Under the pieces are notes generated by a model, which saw only the letters and a list, made by a program, of their open reading frames with translations, made no database searches and was not told where the DNA came from. This document shows positions 7,244-16,062 of a DNA stretch of 64,000 nucleotides, in pieces. The stretch is from Clostridia bacterium (GTDB lineage: Bacteria > Bacillota > Clostridia > Oscillospirales > Acutalibacteraceae). The DNA lies in NCBI GenBank assembly GCA_017513525.1, contig JAFXFC010000001.1, forward strand, positions 1 through 64,000, in the 5' to 3' direction. A program made the translations under genes and the position numbers. The stretch's first letter is position 1. Each line of letters begins with the position of its first letter.

Positions 7244-8602
7244 ATGTATGATATCGAAATGAAAATTGATTATAATCAGGTGGACGGTTTCAACCGTTAT
7301 ACTACAGATATAATGGCAGAATATCAGCAGTCCATTGAAGAAGGACTTGATATTGCAGAGCATAAGGATTTTTTCGAGACTGTTGCGGCAATGAAAAACG
7401 GTGAGGAGAAAACTCAGCTGAGTAACCGTATTTTTGAAACGGTTATGAATGCCGGAATCAGGGAAGATTATAAATATAACGAGCCGAATGAATTAAAAAA
7501 GATAAAGAAACTCCGTAAGGATCACAATTTTGATACTGTTATGCCCGATGAAGAAGAGCTCAGAAAAAAGCTTCTCGGCGCTTGGACAGGCAGAGCCTGC
7601 GGCTGTCTTTTGGGAAAACCGGTTGAGGGAATAAGGAGTGACGAGTTTATTCCTTTGTTGAAAGAAATCGGTAACTATCCTATGCACCGATACATTCTCA
7701 GCACAGATTTAACAGATGAAATCTGCTCACATTACCGCTTTTTCCTTAAAAATAAGCCCTATGCCGACATCGTCCACGGTATGCCCGTTGACGACGACAC
7801 AAATTACACCGTGCTCTATCAGCAGATAGTTGAGGAGTCGGGCAGGGATTTCGATTCTGAAGATGCTATAAAGGCATGGCTTAAATATCAGTCTGTTTAT
7901 TCATATTTTACGGCAGAAAGAATCGCATATATTAATTTTCTTAATTGTATTCAACCGCCTGCTACGGCAATGTATAAAAATGTCTGCCGTGAGTGGATAG
8001 GTGCACAGATAAGAGGCGACTACTTTGGCTATATTAACCCCGGTGAGCCTGAAGAAGCTGCAGAAATGGCATATAAGGATGCGAGAATTTCTCATGTAAA
8101 AAACGGGATTTACGGTGAAATGTTTGTTGCCGCAATGATTTCTGTTGCCGCTGTAACAGACAGTATTGATGACATCATTCTCGGCGGTATTGCTCAGATT
8201 CCCGCAACATCAAGACTTTTTGAAGCCGTTATGAAAATATATGACGGCTATAAAAACGGCGTGACACTCGATGAATGTTATGCTTACATTCATTCTGCTT
8301 ACAATGAACACACCGACCACGGCTGGTGTCACACAATTTCAAATGCAATGATTGTCACGGCTGCTCTTCTTTACGGTGAGGGAGATTTCGGCAGGTCAAT
8401 CTGCATTGCTGTAGGTATGGCATTCGATACAGACTGCAACGGTGCGACCGTAGGTTCAATTCTCGGTATGCGAGGCGGAATTGACTGCATCGGCGACTAC
8501 TGGAAAAAGCCGATAAGCGGTAAAATTCATACTTCAATCTTCGGCATCGAAACAATTAATATTGAAGAAGCTGTCGAAAAAACACTCAGTCATATAAAAT
8601 AA
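7244..8602 (+). CDS. ADP-ribosylglycohydrolase family protein
   Basis: A 452-residue protein with an N-terminal helical extension of about 110 residues and then the DraG/ARH fold: LLGAWTGRACGCLLGKPVEG at the start of the domain, a metal-binding VDDDTNYTVLY, and the late motif FDTDCNGATVGSILG carrying the conserved Asp pair and Asn. Members remove ADP-ribose from proteins or small molecules using two Mg ions. Carbohydrate loci often contain members with unknown substrates. No signal peptide. The GAGGTGATTTT box sets the start. Monocistronic, with a terminator 45 bp downstream. Confidence 0.85.
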   Translation: MYDIEMKIDYNQVDGFNRYTTDIMAEYQQSIEEGLDIAEHKDFFETVAAMKNGEEKTQLSNRIFETVMNAGIREDYKYNEPNELKKIKKLRKDHNFDTVMPDEEELRKKLLGAWTGRACGCLLGKPVEGIRSDEFIPLLKEIGNYPMHRYILSTDLTDEICSHYRFFLKNKPYADIVHGMPVDDDTNYTVLYQQIVEESGRDFDSEDAIKAWLKYQSVYSYFTAERIAYINFLNCIQPPATAMYKNVCREWIGAQIRGDYFGYINPGEPEEAAEMAYKDARISHVKNGIYGEMFVAAMISVAAVTDSIDDIILGGIAQIPATSRLFEAVMKIYDGYKNGVTLDECYAYIHSAYNEHTDHGWCHTISNAMIVTAALLYGEGDFGRSICIAVGMAFDTDCNGATVGSILGMRGGIDCIGDYWKKPISGKIHTSIFGIETINIEEAVEKTLSHIK

Positions 8603-8648
8603 AAAATGACTCTACGCAGAGTGGGTTATGAAACAGAAGGTCTGATTT

Positions 8649-8676
8649 AAAGCACTTGCTTGGGCAGGTGCTTTTT
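8649..8676 (+). terminator. Terminator after ADP-ribosylglycohydrolase gene
   Basis: AAAGCACTTGC-ttgg-GCAGGTGCTTT stem followed by TTT. The remaining 190 bp to the next gene hold only a promoter-like TATAAT at about 8830. Confidence 0.75.
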
Positions 8677-8864
8677 CAATGGCTGATAGAAAACAAAGAC
8701 AGGCCACAGATTCGTTCCTTGTCCTGTTTAAAGTGAAATTTTAATACTTACTCTTGTAAAACTTCAATCTGAAAGATATAATGTAAATATAACCAGTCTT
8801 TTAACTGAGTTATCGGAAATGTTATATGTTATAATATTAAAAAAGTTTTAAGGGGGAAATAAAA

Positions 8865-10796
8865 ATGTTTTCACGAATTTTTGCGGTGTTTATGTGCATT
8901 GTTTCTATGTTAACTGCTCCGCTTTCGCAGCTTTTCGCTGAAATGGAGCTGAAAATTGAGCTTTCAAACGGTAACTACGAAAGTCCGTATATTGTGAGAC
9001 CTCTTGAGGAGATAACTGTAAACGGAGTGTCTATAGACGAATACTGCGTTGTTACTTCCGACAGTACAGAGGGCTCTTTGTACTTCAATGCAGCCAAAAC
9101 TTTGAACAATGAATTTCATAAAGCTTGCGGTAAAGAGCTTGCAATCACAGAAGAAGCTGCAGAAAAATGCTTTATAATCAGTGCAACTCTTACCGATACT
9201 GACAGCTTTAATCTCAAGGTTGAAAACGGTAATATTTATATCACGGGCAGTACGAAAACGGGAATTTCAAGAGGAATTGCAGCTTTCGCAGATGAAGTTC
9301 TGCTGATTTCCGAGGGTACTTTTAACTTTGAAGACGGCTATGAATATAACAAAACCTTCACAGACTTCGTAACTTATGAGCAGTTCGGTGCTGTGGGTGA
9401 CGGCAAGACTGATGACTTCGAAGCTATTGTAAAAACCCATGAATATGCTAATGAAAACGATTTCGCAGTTTTTGCGAATGAAACCGCAACATATTATATC
9501 GGCGGTGCAAACAAAACCGCTTACATAAAGACCGATACCGACTGGTCAACCGCACGCTTTATAATTGATGATACCAATGTCGAAAAAATAGGTGCATGGG
9601 TATTCAATATTGCTCCGTCAGAAAGCTCATATTCTATAACGGATAAGGTAACTCCTCTTAAGATTGATGCTACCAATATAGGTACGACACTTCCGGGTAA
9701 AAGCCTTGTGGTGCTTACGGATTCTAATGTAAAGCGATATATCCGCAAGGGTGCAAACCAGAATTCGGGCAGTAGTCAGGCTGATGTTATTCTTGTTGAT
9801 GAAAACGGAAATATTTCTCCCGATACTCCTCTTATCTGGGACTTTAACGCAATTACCGGGGCTACCGCTTATCCCATTGATACCGAAGTATTAACAGTAA
9901 AAGGCGGCCGCTTCACGACTATTGCAAACGGCGCCCCTTCTGAATATAACTATTATACAAGAGGTATTCAGGTAAGACGTTCAAATACCGTTATTGACGG
10001 TATATATCACGATGTTATTAATGAGGGCGAAACGGGGGCACCCTATTCGGCTTTTGTAAGTCTTTCCTGCTGTGCAGATGTAACTGTAAAGAACGGCACG
10101 TTTACGGGACATAAAAAGTATTCAACAATAGGCTCTGCAGGAACCTCAGTATCAATGGGCACTTATGATATAGGTGCCGCAACTGCAGTTAATGCAAGCT
10201 TTATCAATTGCAAGCAGACTAACGATATAACAGACGGTGATTATTGGGGAATTGCAGGTACAAACTACTGCAAAAATCTCATGTATGACGGCTGTGCATT
10301 CTCTCGCTTTGACGCACATCAGGGTGTTCTTAATGCGACGATTAAAAATTCCGTTCTCGGCCATCACGGGATAAAACTGATAGGTATGGGAACTGCTCTT
10401 ATTGAAAATACCACTGTTTTATCCGACAGCTTTGTTGACCTTCGTGCAGACTACGGTTCAACCTGGAACGGTGAGCTTATTATCCGTAACTGTAAATTTT
10501 ATCCCACAGGTGTAAAAAACAATATTGTCAATGCTGAAAACTCCGAGGATCACGATTTCGGTTATACCTGCTATTTGCCTCAGAGAGTTGAAATTGACGG
10601 CTTCTTTGTTCGCAGTGTCGGAATGAATTTTGTTTTCTCAATGGTTAATTCAAAGCATCTGACATCGTTTTATGATGCAGAGTACCCCGTTGTTCCCCCT
10701 CAGGAAATAACAGTTAACAATTTCAGCGATTTGCTTTTCGGACAGATTTCCGTTTCGATGAACAAGGCTATATTTAAGACCCAAATTTCATCATAA
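8865..10796 (+). CDS. Exported beta-helix (pectate-lyase-3-like) protein
   Basis: A 643-residue protein with a signal peptide (FAVFMCIVSMLTAPLSQLFA, residues 5-24). An N-terminal beta-rich region is followed by FGAVGDGKTDDFEAIV near residue 175, the hallmark opening of right-handed parallel beta-helix proteins of the pectate-lyase-3 / GH28 / GH55 group. Repeated strand-turn motifs follow (VKNGTFTGHKKYS, MYDGCAFSRFD). It probably binds or cuts an acidic plant or host polysaccharide outside the cell; lyase versus hydrolase activity cannot be decided. An AGGGGG ribosome binding site sets the start. A terminator follows directly. Confidence 0.75.
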   Translation: MFSRIFAVFMCIVSMLTAPLSQLFAEMELKIELSNGNYESPYIVRPLEEITVNGVSIDEYCVVTSDSTEGSLYFNAAKTLNNEFHKACGKELAITEEAAEKCFIISATLTDTDSFNLKVENGNIYITGSTKTGISRGIAAFADEVLLISEGTFNFEDGYEYNKTFTDFVTYEQFGAVGDGKTDDFEAIVKTHEYANENDFAVFANETATYYIGGANKTAYIKTDTDWSTARFIIDDTNVEKIGAWVFNIAPSESSYSITDKVTPLKIDATNIGTTLPGKSLVVLTDSNVKRYIRKGANQNSGSSQADVILVDENGNISPDTPLIWDFNAITGATAYPIDTEVLTVKGGRFTTIANGAPSEYNYYTRGIQVRRSNTVIDGIYHDVINEGETGAPYSAFVSLSCCADVTVKNGTFTGHKKYSTIGSAGTSVSMGTYDIGAATAVNASFINCKQTNDITDGDYWGIAGTNYCKNLMYDGCAFSRFDAHQGVLNATIKNSVLGHHGIKLIGMGTALIENTTVLSDSFVDLRADYGSTWNGELIIRNCKFYPTGVKNNIVNAENSEDHDFGYTCYLPQRVEIDGFFVRSVGMNFVFSMVNSKHLTSFYDAEYPVVPPQEITVNNFSDLLFGQISVSMNKAIFKTQISS

Positions 10797-10805
10797 AATA
10801 AATTT

Positions 10806-10857
10806 ACCTGCAATTTGAATTAGTTATGTTCCGATTGCAGGTATTTTTGTTTTTTTC
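10806..10857 (+). terminator. Terminator after beta-helix gene
   Basis: ACCTGCAAT and ATTGCAGGT form the stem around a 19-nt loop, followed by ATTTTTGTTTTTTT. Confidence 0.75.
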
Positions 10858-10875
10858 TCCTTGATATTATTATGC

Positions 10876-10998
10876 GGTGTTGATAAGAACGGAAATGCAA
10901 CAATTATCCTTACTTATTACAGTGATAATGATGTTCTGCCCAACAAAAACATTTCATTGGATCTTGGTAAAAAAGGTAGATTACGAACAAAAAAATAA
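10876..10998 (+). pseudogene. C-terminal remnant of a lost gene
   Basis: The frame reads GVDKNGNATIILTYYSDNDV and LPNKNISLDLGKKGRLRTKK-stop, without a start or ribosome binding site. Composition and the NGNATIILTYYSDND phrase look like the final beta-sandwich strands of a glycoside hydrolase (GH39-type C-termini are similar), but this is inference. A terminator (TAAAGA-CATC-TTCG-GATG, about 10995-11026) follows, which supports it being the end of a former gene. Confidence 0.4.
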
Positions 10999-11072
10999 AG
11001 ACATCTTCGGATGCTCTTTATTTTTTCATCTTATGAAATCTCAGAAAGAGTAATAAAAACAATTGATAACAT

Positions 11073-11141
11073 AACAACTGAAGTTGTTGTTTGTATCGAT
11101 GCTTTGTGATATAATTATCCCGACAAATTTGAATTTGCGGG
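11073..11141 (+). promoter_or_regulatory. Palindrome-flanked promoter, copy 1
   Basis: TTGTTT (11087-11092), 17 bp, then an extended -10 TGATATAAT (TATAAT at 11110-11115). An AACAAC-tgaa-GTTGTT inverted repeat overlaps the -35 region, and CCCG-ac-AAATT-tg-AATTT-g-CGGG follows the -10. Positions 11076-11128 are almost identical to 12126-12179, upstream of the URO-D gene. Shared operators suggest co-regulation of the two genes by one repressor or activator. Confidence 0.6.
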
Positions 11142-11148
11142 TGAGCAT

Positions 11149-11934
11149 ATGAATGGTGTGAATAAAACATTATATATTCCTTTGTACGGTAAGGCGTATG
11201 TGAGCAAAAGGGGAATATTTCTTGACGATAAAAAAGCGGAAGAAATCTGGGATGCAGAAGGTTTTGCTCTCAAGGGAAAATCCAAATCGAAATGGCTTGC
11301 CTACTATATGGGAATACGCTCTGCTGTTTTTGATAACTGGTTAAAGCAGCAGATCGCCGATACAGAAGATGCCGTGATCATTCATATCGGGTGCGGTATG
11401 GACAGCAGAGTTCTGCGAGTCGGCACGATGAATCACAAGTGGTACGATGTGGATTTTTCAGAGGTTATCGAGGAGAGAAAACGATACTACTTTGAGTCTG
11501 CTGACTATCAAATGATTGCAGGTGATGTGAGAGATTCTAACTGGCTGGCAAGTGTTCCCGAAAAGAAGAGTGCTGTTGTTGTTATGGAAGGCGTGAGTAT
11601 GTATTTAACCTCCGAAGAATTACACGGATTAACAACAAGTCTGTGTGCTCATTTTGAACAGGTTGCGTTTTTGATGGATTGCTATACTGTTTTGGCTGCA
11701 AAAATGTCAAAGTACAAAAATCCCATAAACGATGTCGGTGTTACTGACGTTTACGGTATAGATAATCCTGAGTTATTTCAGCACGGTGAGTTTGTTTATG
11801 TAAAGGAACACACGATGACACCGCAAAAATACATAGATGAATTGAGCGGTGTCGAGAAATACATTTTTGGGAAACTGTATGCAGGGAGTTTTTCAAAAAA
11901 GCTGTATCGCTTGTTTGAATATGGAAAATATTAA
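11149..11934 (+). CDS. LCMT/PPM-type SAM-dependent methyltransferase
   Basis: A 261-residue protein of the leucine-carboxyl-methyltransferase-like family (annotated elsewhere as O-methyltransferase involved in polyketide biosynthesis, Tcmp). Motifs: VIIHIGCGMDSRVLRV (SAM binding, near residue 80), WYDVDFSEVIEERKRYY (acidic and arginine segment), and VVVMEGVSMYLTSEELHGL. These are intact. Cytosolic; substrate unknown. The start is the only ATG near GGGTGAG. It shares its promoter sequence with the URO-D family gene a kilobase away, though a hairpin separates them, so the two may be one regulon rather than one operon. Confidence 0.8.
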   Translation: MNGVNKTLYIPLYGKAYVSKRGIFLDDKKAEEIWDAEGFALKGKSKSKWLAYYMGIRSAVFDNWLKQQIADTEDAVIIHIGCGMDSRVLRVGTMNHKWYDVDFSEVIEERKRYYFESADYQMIAGDVRDSNWLASVPEKKSAVVVMEGVSMYLTSEELHGLTTSLCAHFEQVAFLMDCYTVLAAKMSKYKNPINDVGVTDVYGIDNPELFQHGEFVYVKEHTMTPQKYIDELSGVEKYIFGKLYAGSFSKKLYRLFEYGKY

Positions 11935-12125
11935 TATAGTAATATTGCGACTGCTCTCCATGTGAGGGCAGTTTGTAGTGTTTGACTGCTTTTTAGGTGA
12001 AGCAAAAAATGAAGAATACCTGCAATCAGAAGCATTTGTGCTTGTTAGACGTGGTTACAAAGCCATTTGTTTATTAAATATTCAGATTCATAAGAATCAG
12101 CTGCTTTGTATCGAGGTATCATATT

Positions 12126-12179
12126 AACTGAAGTTGTTGTTTTTTTTCGATGCTTTGTGATATAATTATCCCGACAAAT
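12126..12179 (+). promoter_or_regulatory. Palindrome-flanked promoter, copy 2
   Basis: Direct repeat of the promoter at 11.1 kb: TTGTTT, an 18-bp spacer (one extra T), TGATATAAT and CCCGACAAAT. The palindrome after the -10 is degenerate here. The 190 bp before it contain a hairpin (ACTGCTCTC/GAGGGCAGT, about 11953) and an open 50-codon stretch ending at about 12127 with no start, which I do not consider a gene. Confidence 0.6.
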
Positions 12180-12198
12180 ATGATGTTTGAGGTATAAT

Positions 12199-13170
12199 AT
12201 GACAGAGCGTGAAAGATTTATAAAAGCACTTAAAAGAGAGCCGATTGAGGGGCATTGTCCTACCTTTGAGCTTGTGTTTTTTCTGACTCTTGAGGCAATC
12301 GGAAAAATTCACCCTTCACAGCAGCATTTTGAGCAATGGAAGCAGATGAGTAAGTCTGAACAGAAGCTGCACATTGATTATATCGCCGACACTCATATTG
12401 AGGTCGCTGAAAAATATCATCACAGTGCAATTTTTGTTCATCCCAATCCGTGGAATTATGAGGATATTGTCAGGCTTCTTGAAACTATCCGTGAAAAATC
12501 GGGAGATAAATATTTTCTGATGATTCACGGCGACCCTACTTTTGAAATTCCAAACGGCGAGAATATGATGGCATTTTCCGAGCGAATGTATGAGGATGAG
12601 AAGGGACTTAAAGCCGAAGCACAAAGAAGGCTTGATGATAGGGTAAGCCTTGCAGAAAAGCTTTCAAAGCATAAGGGTTTACTTGACGGATTCGCACTTT
12701 GTTCAGATTACTGCTTCAATGTTAATCCTTTCTTTTCTCCGACTATGTTTTCCGAATTTATCTCACCGTATCTTCAGAAGGTAATAACAGATTATCGGGA
12801 TATGGGTTTTTATACAATCAAGCATACCGACGGTAACATTATGCCGATTATTGACCAGATTGTTGAGTGCGGTACCGATGCACTCCATTCTCTTGACCCC
12901 CAGGGCGGAGTGGATCTGGCAACGGTGAAGCGGCTTTACGGTGATAGAGTTGCCCTTTGCGGCAATGTAAACTGCGGCCTGCTGCAGACGGGCACTGAAG
13001 AAGAGGTTATCGCTGATGTGCGCCGTTCTCTCATTGACGGAATGAACGGTTGGGGTTATGTGTTCTGTACTTCAAACTGTGCATATACAGGACTCCCGCT
13101 TGAAAGATATGAGCTTATGAACCGCATCTGGTATGAAGAAGGTATTTATAAAAAATCAGAAGAAATTTAA
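12199..13170 (+). CDS. Uroporphyrinogen decarboxylase family protein
   Basis: A 323-residue URO-D superfamily protein (MTERERFIKALKREPIEGHC at the N-terminus, DYCFNVNPFFSPTMFSEFI, IKHTDGNIMPIIDQIVECG, ALCGNVNCGLLQTGTEEEV). The HTDGN and GNVNCG motifs are typical of the MtaA/cobalamin methyltransferase branch in anaerobes rather than heme HemE, whose N-terminal Arg motif is absent. A role in methyl transfer or demethylation of a plant metabolite is plausible but unproven. ATG 12199 follows GAGGT; an upstream TTG is less likely. It ends before an SDR gene with its own promoter. Confidence 0.8.
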   Translation: MTERERFIKALKREPIEGHCPTFELVFFLTLEAIGKIHPSQQHFEQWKQMSKSEQKLHIDYIADTHIEVAEKYHHSAIFVHPNPWNYEDIVRLLETIREKSGDKYFLMIHGDPTFEIPNGENMMAFSERMYEDEKGLKAEAQRRLDDRVSLAEKLSKHKGLLDGFALCSDYCFNVNPFFSPTMFSEFISPYLQKVITDYRDMGFYTIKHTDGNIMPIIDQIVECGTDALHSLDPQGGVDLATVKRLYGDRVALCGNVNCGLLQTGTEEEVIADVRRSLIDGMNGWGYVFCTSNCAYTGLPLERYELMNRIWYEEGIYKKSEEI

Positions 13171-13229
13171 TTAAGTGAAAAAAGTATAGCTCAAAAGCTG
13201 CGAACTTACGGAAGTTGAAGGGCATGTGT

Positions 13230-13258
13230 TTGACAATAATTTCACAATATGATAAAAT
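13230..13258 (+). promoter_or_regulatory. Sigma-A promoter for the SDR gene
   Basis: TTGACA (13230-13235), 17 bp, TAAAAT (13253-13258). The leader downstream contains TTGACGG and CCGTCAG about 50 bp apart in inverted orientation. Confidence 0.65.
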
Positions 13259-13359
13259 CATAATCTGAAAAACAGCTTGACGGAGATAGGTGTCAATTCA
13301 CTTAATAACTATTGACTTACTAAACCGTCAGTTGATTGAAATAATCGGAGGAATTTTTA

Positions 13360-14127
13360 ATGAGCAATTTGTTTAATATCAAGGGTAAGGTTGCCGTAGT
13401 TACAGGTGCATCTTCAGGTCTTGGCCGTCAGTTTGCTCTTGCACTTGCAAGAGAGGGTGCTAATGTTGCTGTACTCGCAAGAAGAGTTGAAAAGCTTGAA
13501 CAGGTCAAAGAAGAAGTTGAGGCTTTGGGCGTTGAGTGTATTTCCGTTAAATGTGACGTTGTTGATACTGAAAGCATTAAAAGTGCCGTTGCTGCTGTTG
13601 TAGAGCGTTTCGGAAGAATTGACATTCTTGTCAATAATGCAGGTGTCGGAACAGGTGCGCCTGCTGAAGCTCAGGAAGACAGTATCTGGAATATGACTAT
13701 CAACACAAATCTTAACGGTGTATATTATGTTGCGCGTGAAGTCGGAAAAGTTATGATCAAACAAAACTACGGAAAAATCATTAACATCGGTTCTATACAT
13801 TCAACTGTTTCAATGAACGGAAGTCCCATAAGTGCATATTGTGCAAGTAAGGGCGGCGTTGCTATGCTTACAAAGGCTCTTGCTTGTGAGTGGGCTAAGC
13901 ACAACATTACCGTTAATGCAATCGGTCCCGCATACTTTGAGAGTGAAATGACTGATCAGGTCATCAATACTCCCGAATTCGCTCAGGCAGTTATGGCTTA
14001 TTGCCCGATGGGAAGAGTCGGCAAAGCAGGTGAGCTTGACGGTGCGGTTGTATACTTTGCCTCAGATGCTTCAAGCTACACAACAGGTCAGCTTCTTACT
14101 GTTGACGGCGGTTGGACAACGATCTGA
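13360..14127 (+). CDS. SDR-family oxidoreductase
   Basis: A 255-residue classical short-chain dehydrogenase. It has the Rossmann motif TGASSGLGRQFA (near residue 15), NNAGVG, catalytic Ser in IGSIHS and the YCASKGG catalytic Tyr/Lys motif. Most similar in feel to gluconate 5-dehydrogenase or 3-oxoacyl-ACP-reductase-like enzymes used on sugars; an Arg-rich ARRVEKL after strand 2 favours NADP(H). GGAGG eight bases before the ATG sets the start. A perfect terminator follows. It may oxidise or reduce a sugar acid in step with the neighbouring glycan genes. Confidence 0.9.
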   Translation: MSNLFNIKGKVAVVTGASSGLGRQFALALAREGANVAVLARRVEKLEQVKEEVEALGVECISVKCDVVDTESIKSAVAAVVERFGRIDILVNNAGVGTGAPAEAQEDSIWNMTINTNLNGVYYVAREVGKVMIKQNYGKIINIGSIHSTVSMNGSPISAYCASKGGVAMLTKALACEWAKHNITVNAIGPAYFESEMTDQVINTPEFAQAVMAYCPMGRVGKAGELDGAVVYFASDASSYTTGQLLTVDGGWTTI

Positions 14128-14142
14128 TCAAAAAACAATTTT

Positions 14143-14176
14143 TGCCCGAGTGATTGGAACACTCGGGCAGTTTTTT
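14143..14176 (+). terminator. Terminator after SDR gene
   Basis: TGCCCGAGTG-attggaa-CACTCGGGCA, a perfect 10-bp stem, followed by GTTTTTTG. Confidence 0.9.
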
Positions 14177-14194
14177 GCTTTATAGGAAATTCCT
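14171..14194 (+). repeat. 24-bp repeat shared with the 39.2-kb palindrome
   Basis: TTTTTTGCTTTATAGGAAAT followed by TCCT is identical here and at 39168-39191. Both copies follow directly on a terminator stem. Only the 39-kb copy continues into the complementary half. Confidence 0.7.
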
Positions 14195-14261
14195 CAAAAA
14201 AGAGAAAGAAAAAAATAAGCCTGCGGAAAAAAGCAGGCATAGAAAATCAGGCGAAAAATAA

Positions 14262-14444
14262 TCAGAAGATATAAAAGCCTTCAGCACCAAAGAAATCTTC
14301 ATCATCGTCATCGCCTTCATGGAGAAAATAGTCCATATCGAGAAGTTCGTCATCGGACATATTTTTAATTTCTTTTTTAGATATACCATCAGGGAGATTT
14401 TTTTAGTATTTAAGTCTGAGTTCCTCAATTTCTTTTTTAGTCAT
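14262..14444 (-). pseudogene. Small acidic protein gene with internal stop
   Basis: A strong ribosome binding site (CGGAGG, seven bases before ATG) opens a frame reading MTKKEIEELRLKY, then TAA, and continuing in frame as KNLPDGISKKEIKNMSDDEL, then LDMDYFLHEGDDDDEDFFGA. The total would be 60 codons. A hairpin terminator on the same strand (GCCTGC/GCAGGC at 14219-14238) closes it. The acidic product resembles short Asp/Glu-rich proteins of unknown function. The TAA is either a nonsense mutation or an assembly error; a shorter start at MSDDELL would give about 34 residues. Confidence 0.45.
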
Positions 14445-14465
14445 ATAATATCCTCCGTTTTTTCT

Positions 14466-14708
14466 TCAGTGTAACATAAACGGAGCGAAATGTGAACAGG
14501 AATTCGGATGAGATTTCCGATATTTTTCAATAGCCTTTCTGAATAAATCTTCAAGAGAAACTCTTTTGTGATTATGGAAAAGTTCAAAAAGAACCATCAT
14601 ATTGCCGCAAGAACATTTCAGGGGATCGTAACCGAAAGTTAAACCGATAGATAAACGCCATTTGTTATCATCAATATATATATCAGCCGTTAAAAGTTGA
14701 CTAACCAA
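14466..14708 (-). mobile_element. Transposase C-terminal fragment
   Basis: About 80 residues with no start codon and no ribosome binding site. The segment WRLSIGLTFGYDPLKCSCG, then NMMVLFELFHNHKRVSLEDL, looks like the C-terminal part of IS91/IS801-like transposases, which end in a zinc-binding CxCG followed by a helical tail. The catalytic region is absent upstream, where the sequence becomes AT-rich, so this is a dead remnant. The assignment rests on motif memory only; no terminal repeats are visible. Confidence 0.4.
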
Positions 14709-14776
14709 GTATAGTTTTGTATAATAACTGATGATAGGATTGTTTTATTATTTAATGTAAGGTAAAGATAATTACA

Positions 14777-16048
14777 ATGATTGATGCTAATGAATACGGC
14801 TTTTTGCCCGAAAACAGCGCCTTAGAAAATTCAAAAGCTTTGCAACAGGCTATTGACTGCGGCGGGGAAATATATGTCAGTTTACCCGGTGTATATAAGC
14901 TCTCAGAGCAGATTGAAATAGGCGATAACACAACTCTTACATTCAAGAAGGGTGTCACACTGCAGCGTGTCCCGAGCACAACGGGAGTTGACGGAAATGC
15001 TTTTATAAACAAAGGTGCAGTAAAGGGAGAATATAATCACAATATAACAATCAACGGGTTGCATCTCGAATGTAACGGCGTAGAAAGTGATGACTTTGGT
15101 GTAAACAGCCGAATAGTAGGACTCAGGGCACAGGTTGCCATGATATATATAAAAAATCTCAGAATCACCGATTTTGAATGTCACGGACTGTTAGAAAAGG
15201 ATTATGCGGTACAGATAAGCGCATTCGAGAATATACATCTTGAAAAGCTTCATATTACAGGCAACAAAGACGGCGTTCATCTCGGATGGGGTAAAGGGTT
15301 TGTTATAAAAAACGGAGCATTTTGTACTTATGACGACCCCATAGCGCTTAACGCATTTGACTATGCAACCTCTAATACCCATGTCGGTTGGATAGAAGAC
15401 GGTGTTATAGAAAACTGCTGCGATCTTGACGACGACTCAACTGTCGGTTATTTTTGCCGTATTCTCGGCGGTGCGTGGTGCAGGTGGTACAAAGGGATGC
15501 AGGTACAGCATTCAGATACTGTAGCAGTAAACGGCAGAACCTATCGTGTCGTTATGAATCCGAAGGATGGAAAGCTTTATACATCTGATACACCTCCGAA
15601 TCACGAAAGAGGAGTCAAGGCTTATGACGGCATAAGCTGGACAGCGGTACGCGACACAGAAGAGCTTAACTGCGGTTGCCGTAATATAACAATACGCGAC
15701 TGTAAACTTCAAAAAAAGCGTGATACAGGTATTGCAATAAGTCTTAATTATGATACATATGCACGCAGTTTCTATCCCGGCTGCAAAATGATACCTCAAA
15801 GTAATATCACTCTTGAAAACATCACTGTAGAAAACGATGTCGGAGTGCTTCTTCATTCAAATTATCCCACGAAAAATGTAACTCTTAAAAATATTGATTT
15901 CGGGAATTCGAAACTGTGCTTTGATGTGCCAAGTGTAACCGATGAAATTAATTATCCGAAGGTTGATATAACGGCAGAAAATGTTATATTTTATGATAAC
16001 ACAATTTACAGTAATCCGGAGCATCCGATAAAAATAACAAAAATGTAA
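14777..16048 (+). CDS. GH28-like right-handed beta-helix protein
   Basis: A 423-residue parallel beta-helix protein beginning IDANEYGFLPENSALENSKA, the usual entry to polygalacturonase-like folds. Regularly spaced strand motifs follow (ITINGLHLECNGVE, NIHLEKLHITGNKDGVHLGW, VIENCCDLDDDSTVGYFCRI, NITLENITVENDVGVLLHS). The DGVHLGWGKG and CDLDDDSTVG segments sit where GH28 enzymes carry NTD/DD/G-H-G residues. No signal peptide, so it probably acts in the cytosol on imported oligogalacturonide-like sugars. First gene of a six-gene operon; intervals to the next genes are 14-60 bp. Confidence 0.7.
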   Translation: MIDANEYGFLPENSALENSKALQQAIDCGGEIYVSLPGVYKLSEQIEIGDNTTLTFKKGVTLQRVPSTTGVDGNAFINKGAVKGEYNHNITINGLHLECNGVESDDFGVNSRIVGLRAQVAMIYIKNLRITDFECHGLLEKDYAVQISAFENIHLEKLHITGNKDGVHLGWGKGFVIKNGAFCTYDDPIALNAFDYATSNTHVGWIEDGVIENCCDLDDDSTVGYFCRILGGAWCRWYKGMQVQHSDTVAVNGRTYRVVMNPKDGKLYTSDTPPNHERGVKAYDGISWTAVRDTEELNCGCRNITIRDCKLQKKRDTGIAISLNYDTYARSFYPGCKMIPQSNITLENITVENDVGVLLHSNYPTKNVTLKNIDFGNSKLCFDVPSVTDEINYPKVDITAENVIFYDNTIYSNPEHPIKITKM

Positions 16049-16062
16049 ATTCGAGGTATGTT

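Noticed and set aside
11978..12127. Short frame (EAKNEEYLQSEAFVLVRRG) before the URO-D promoter
   Set aside because: No start or ribosome binding site and under 55 codons; may be a gene scrap but cannot be supported.
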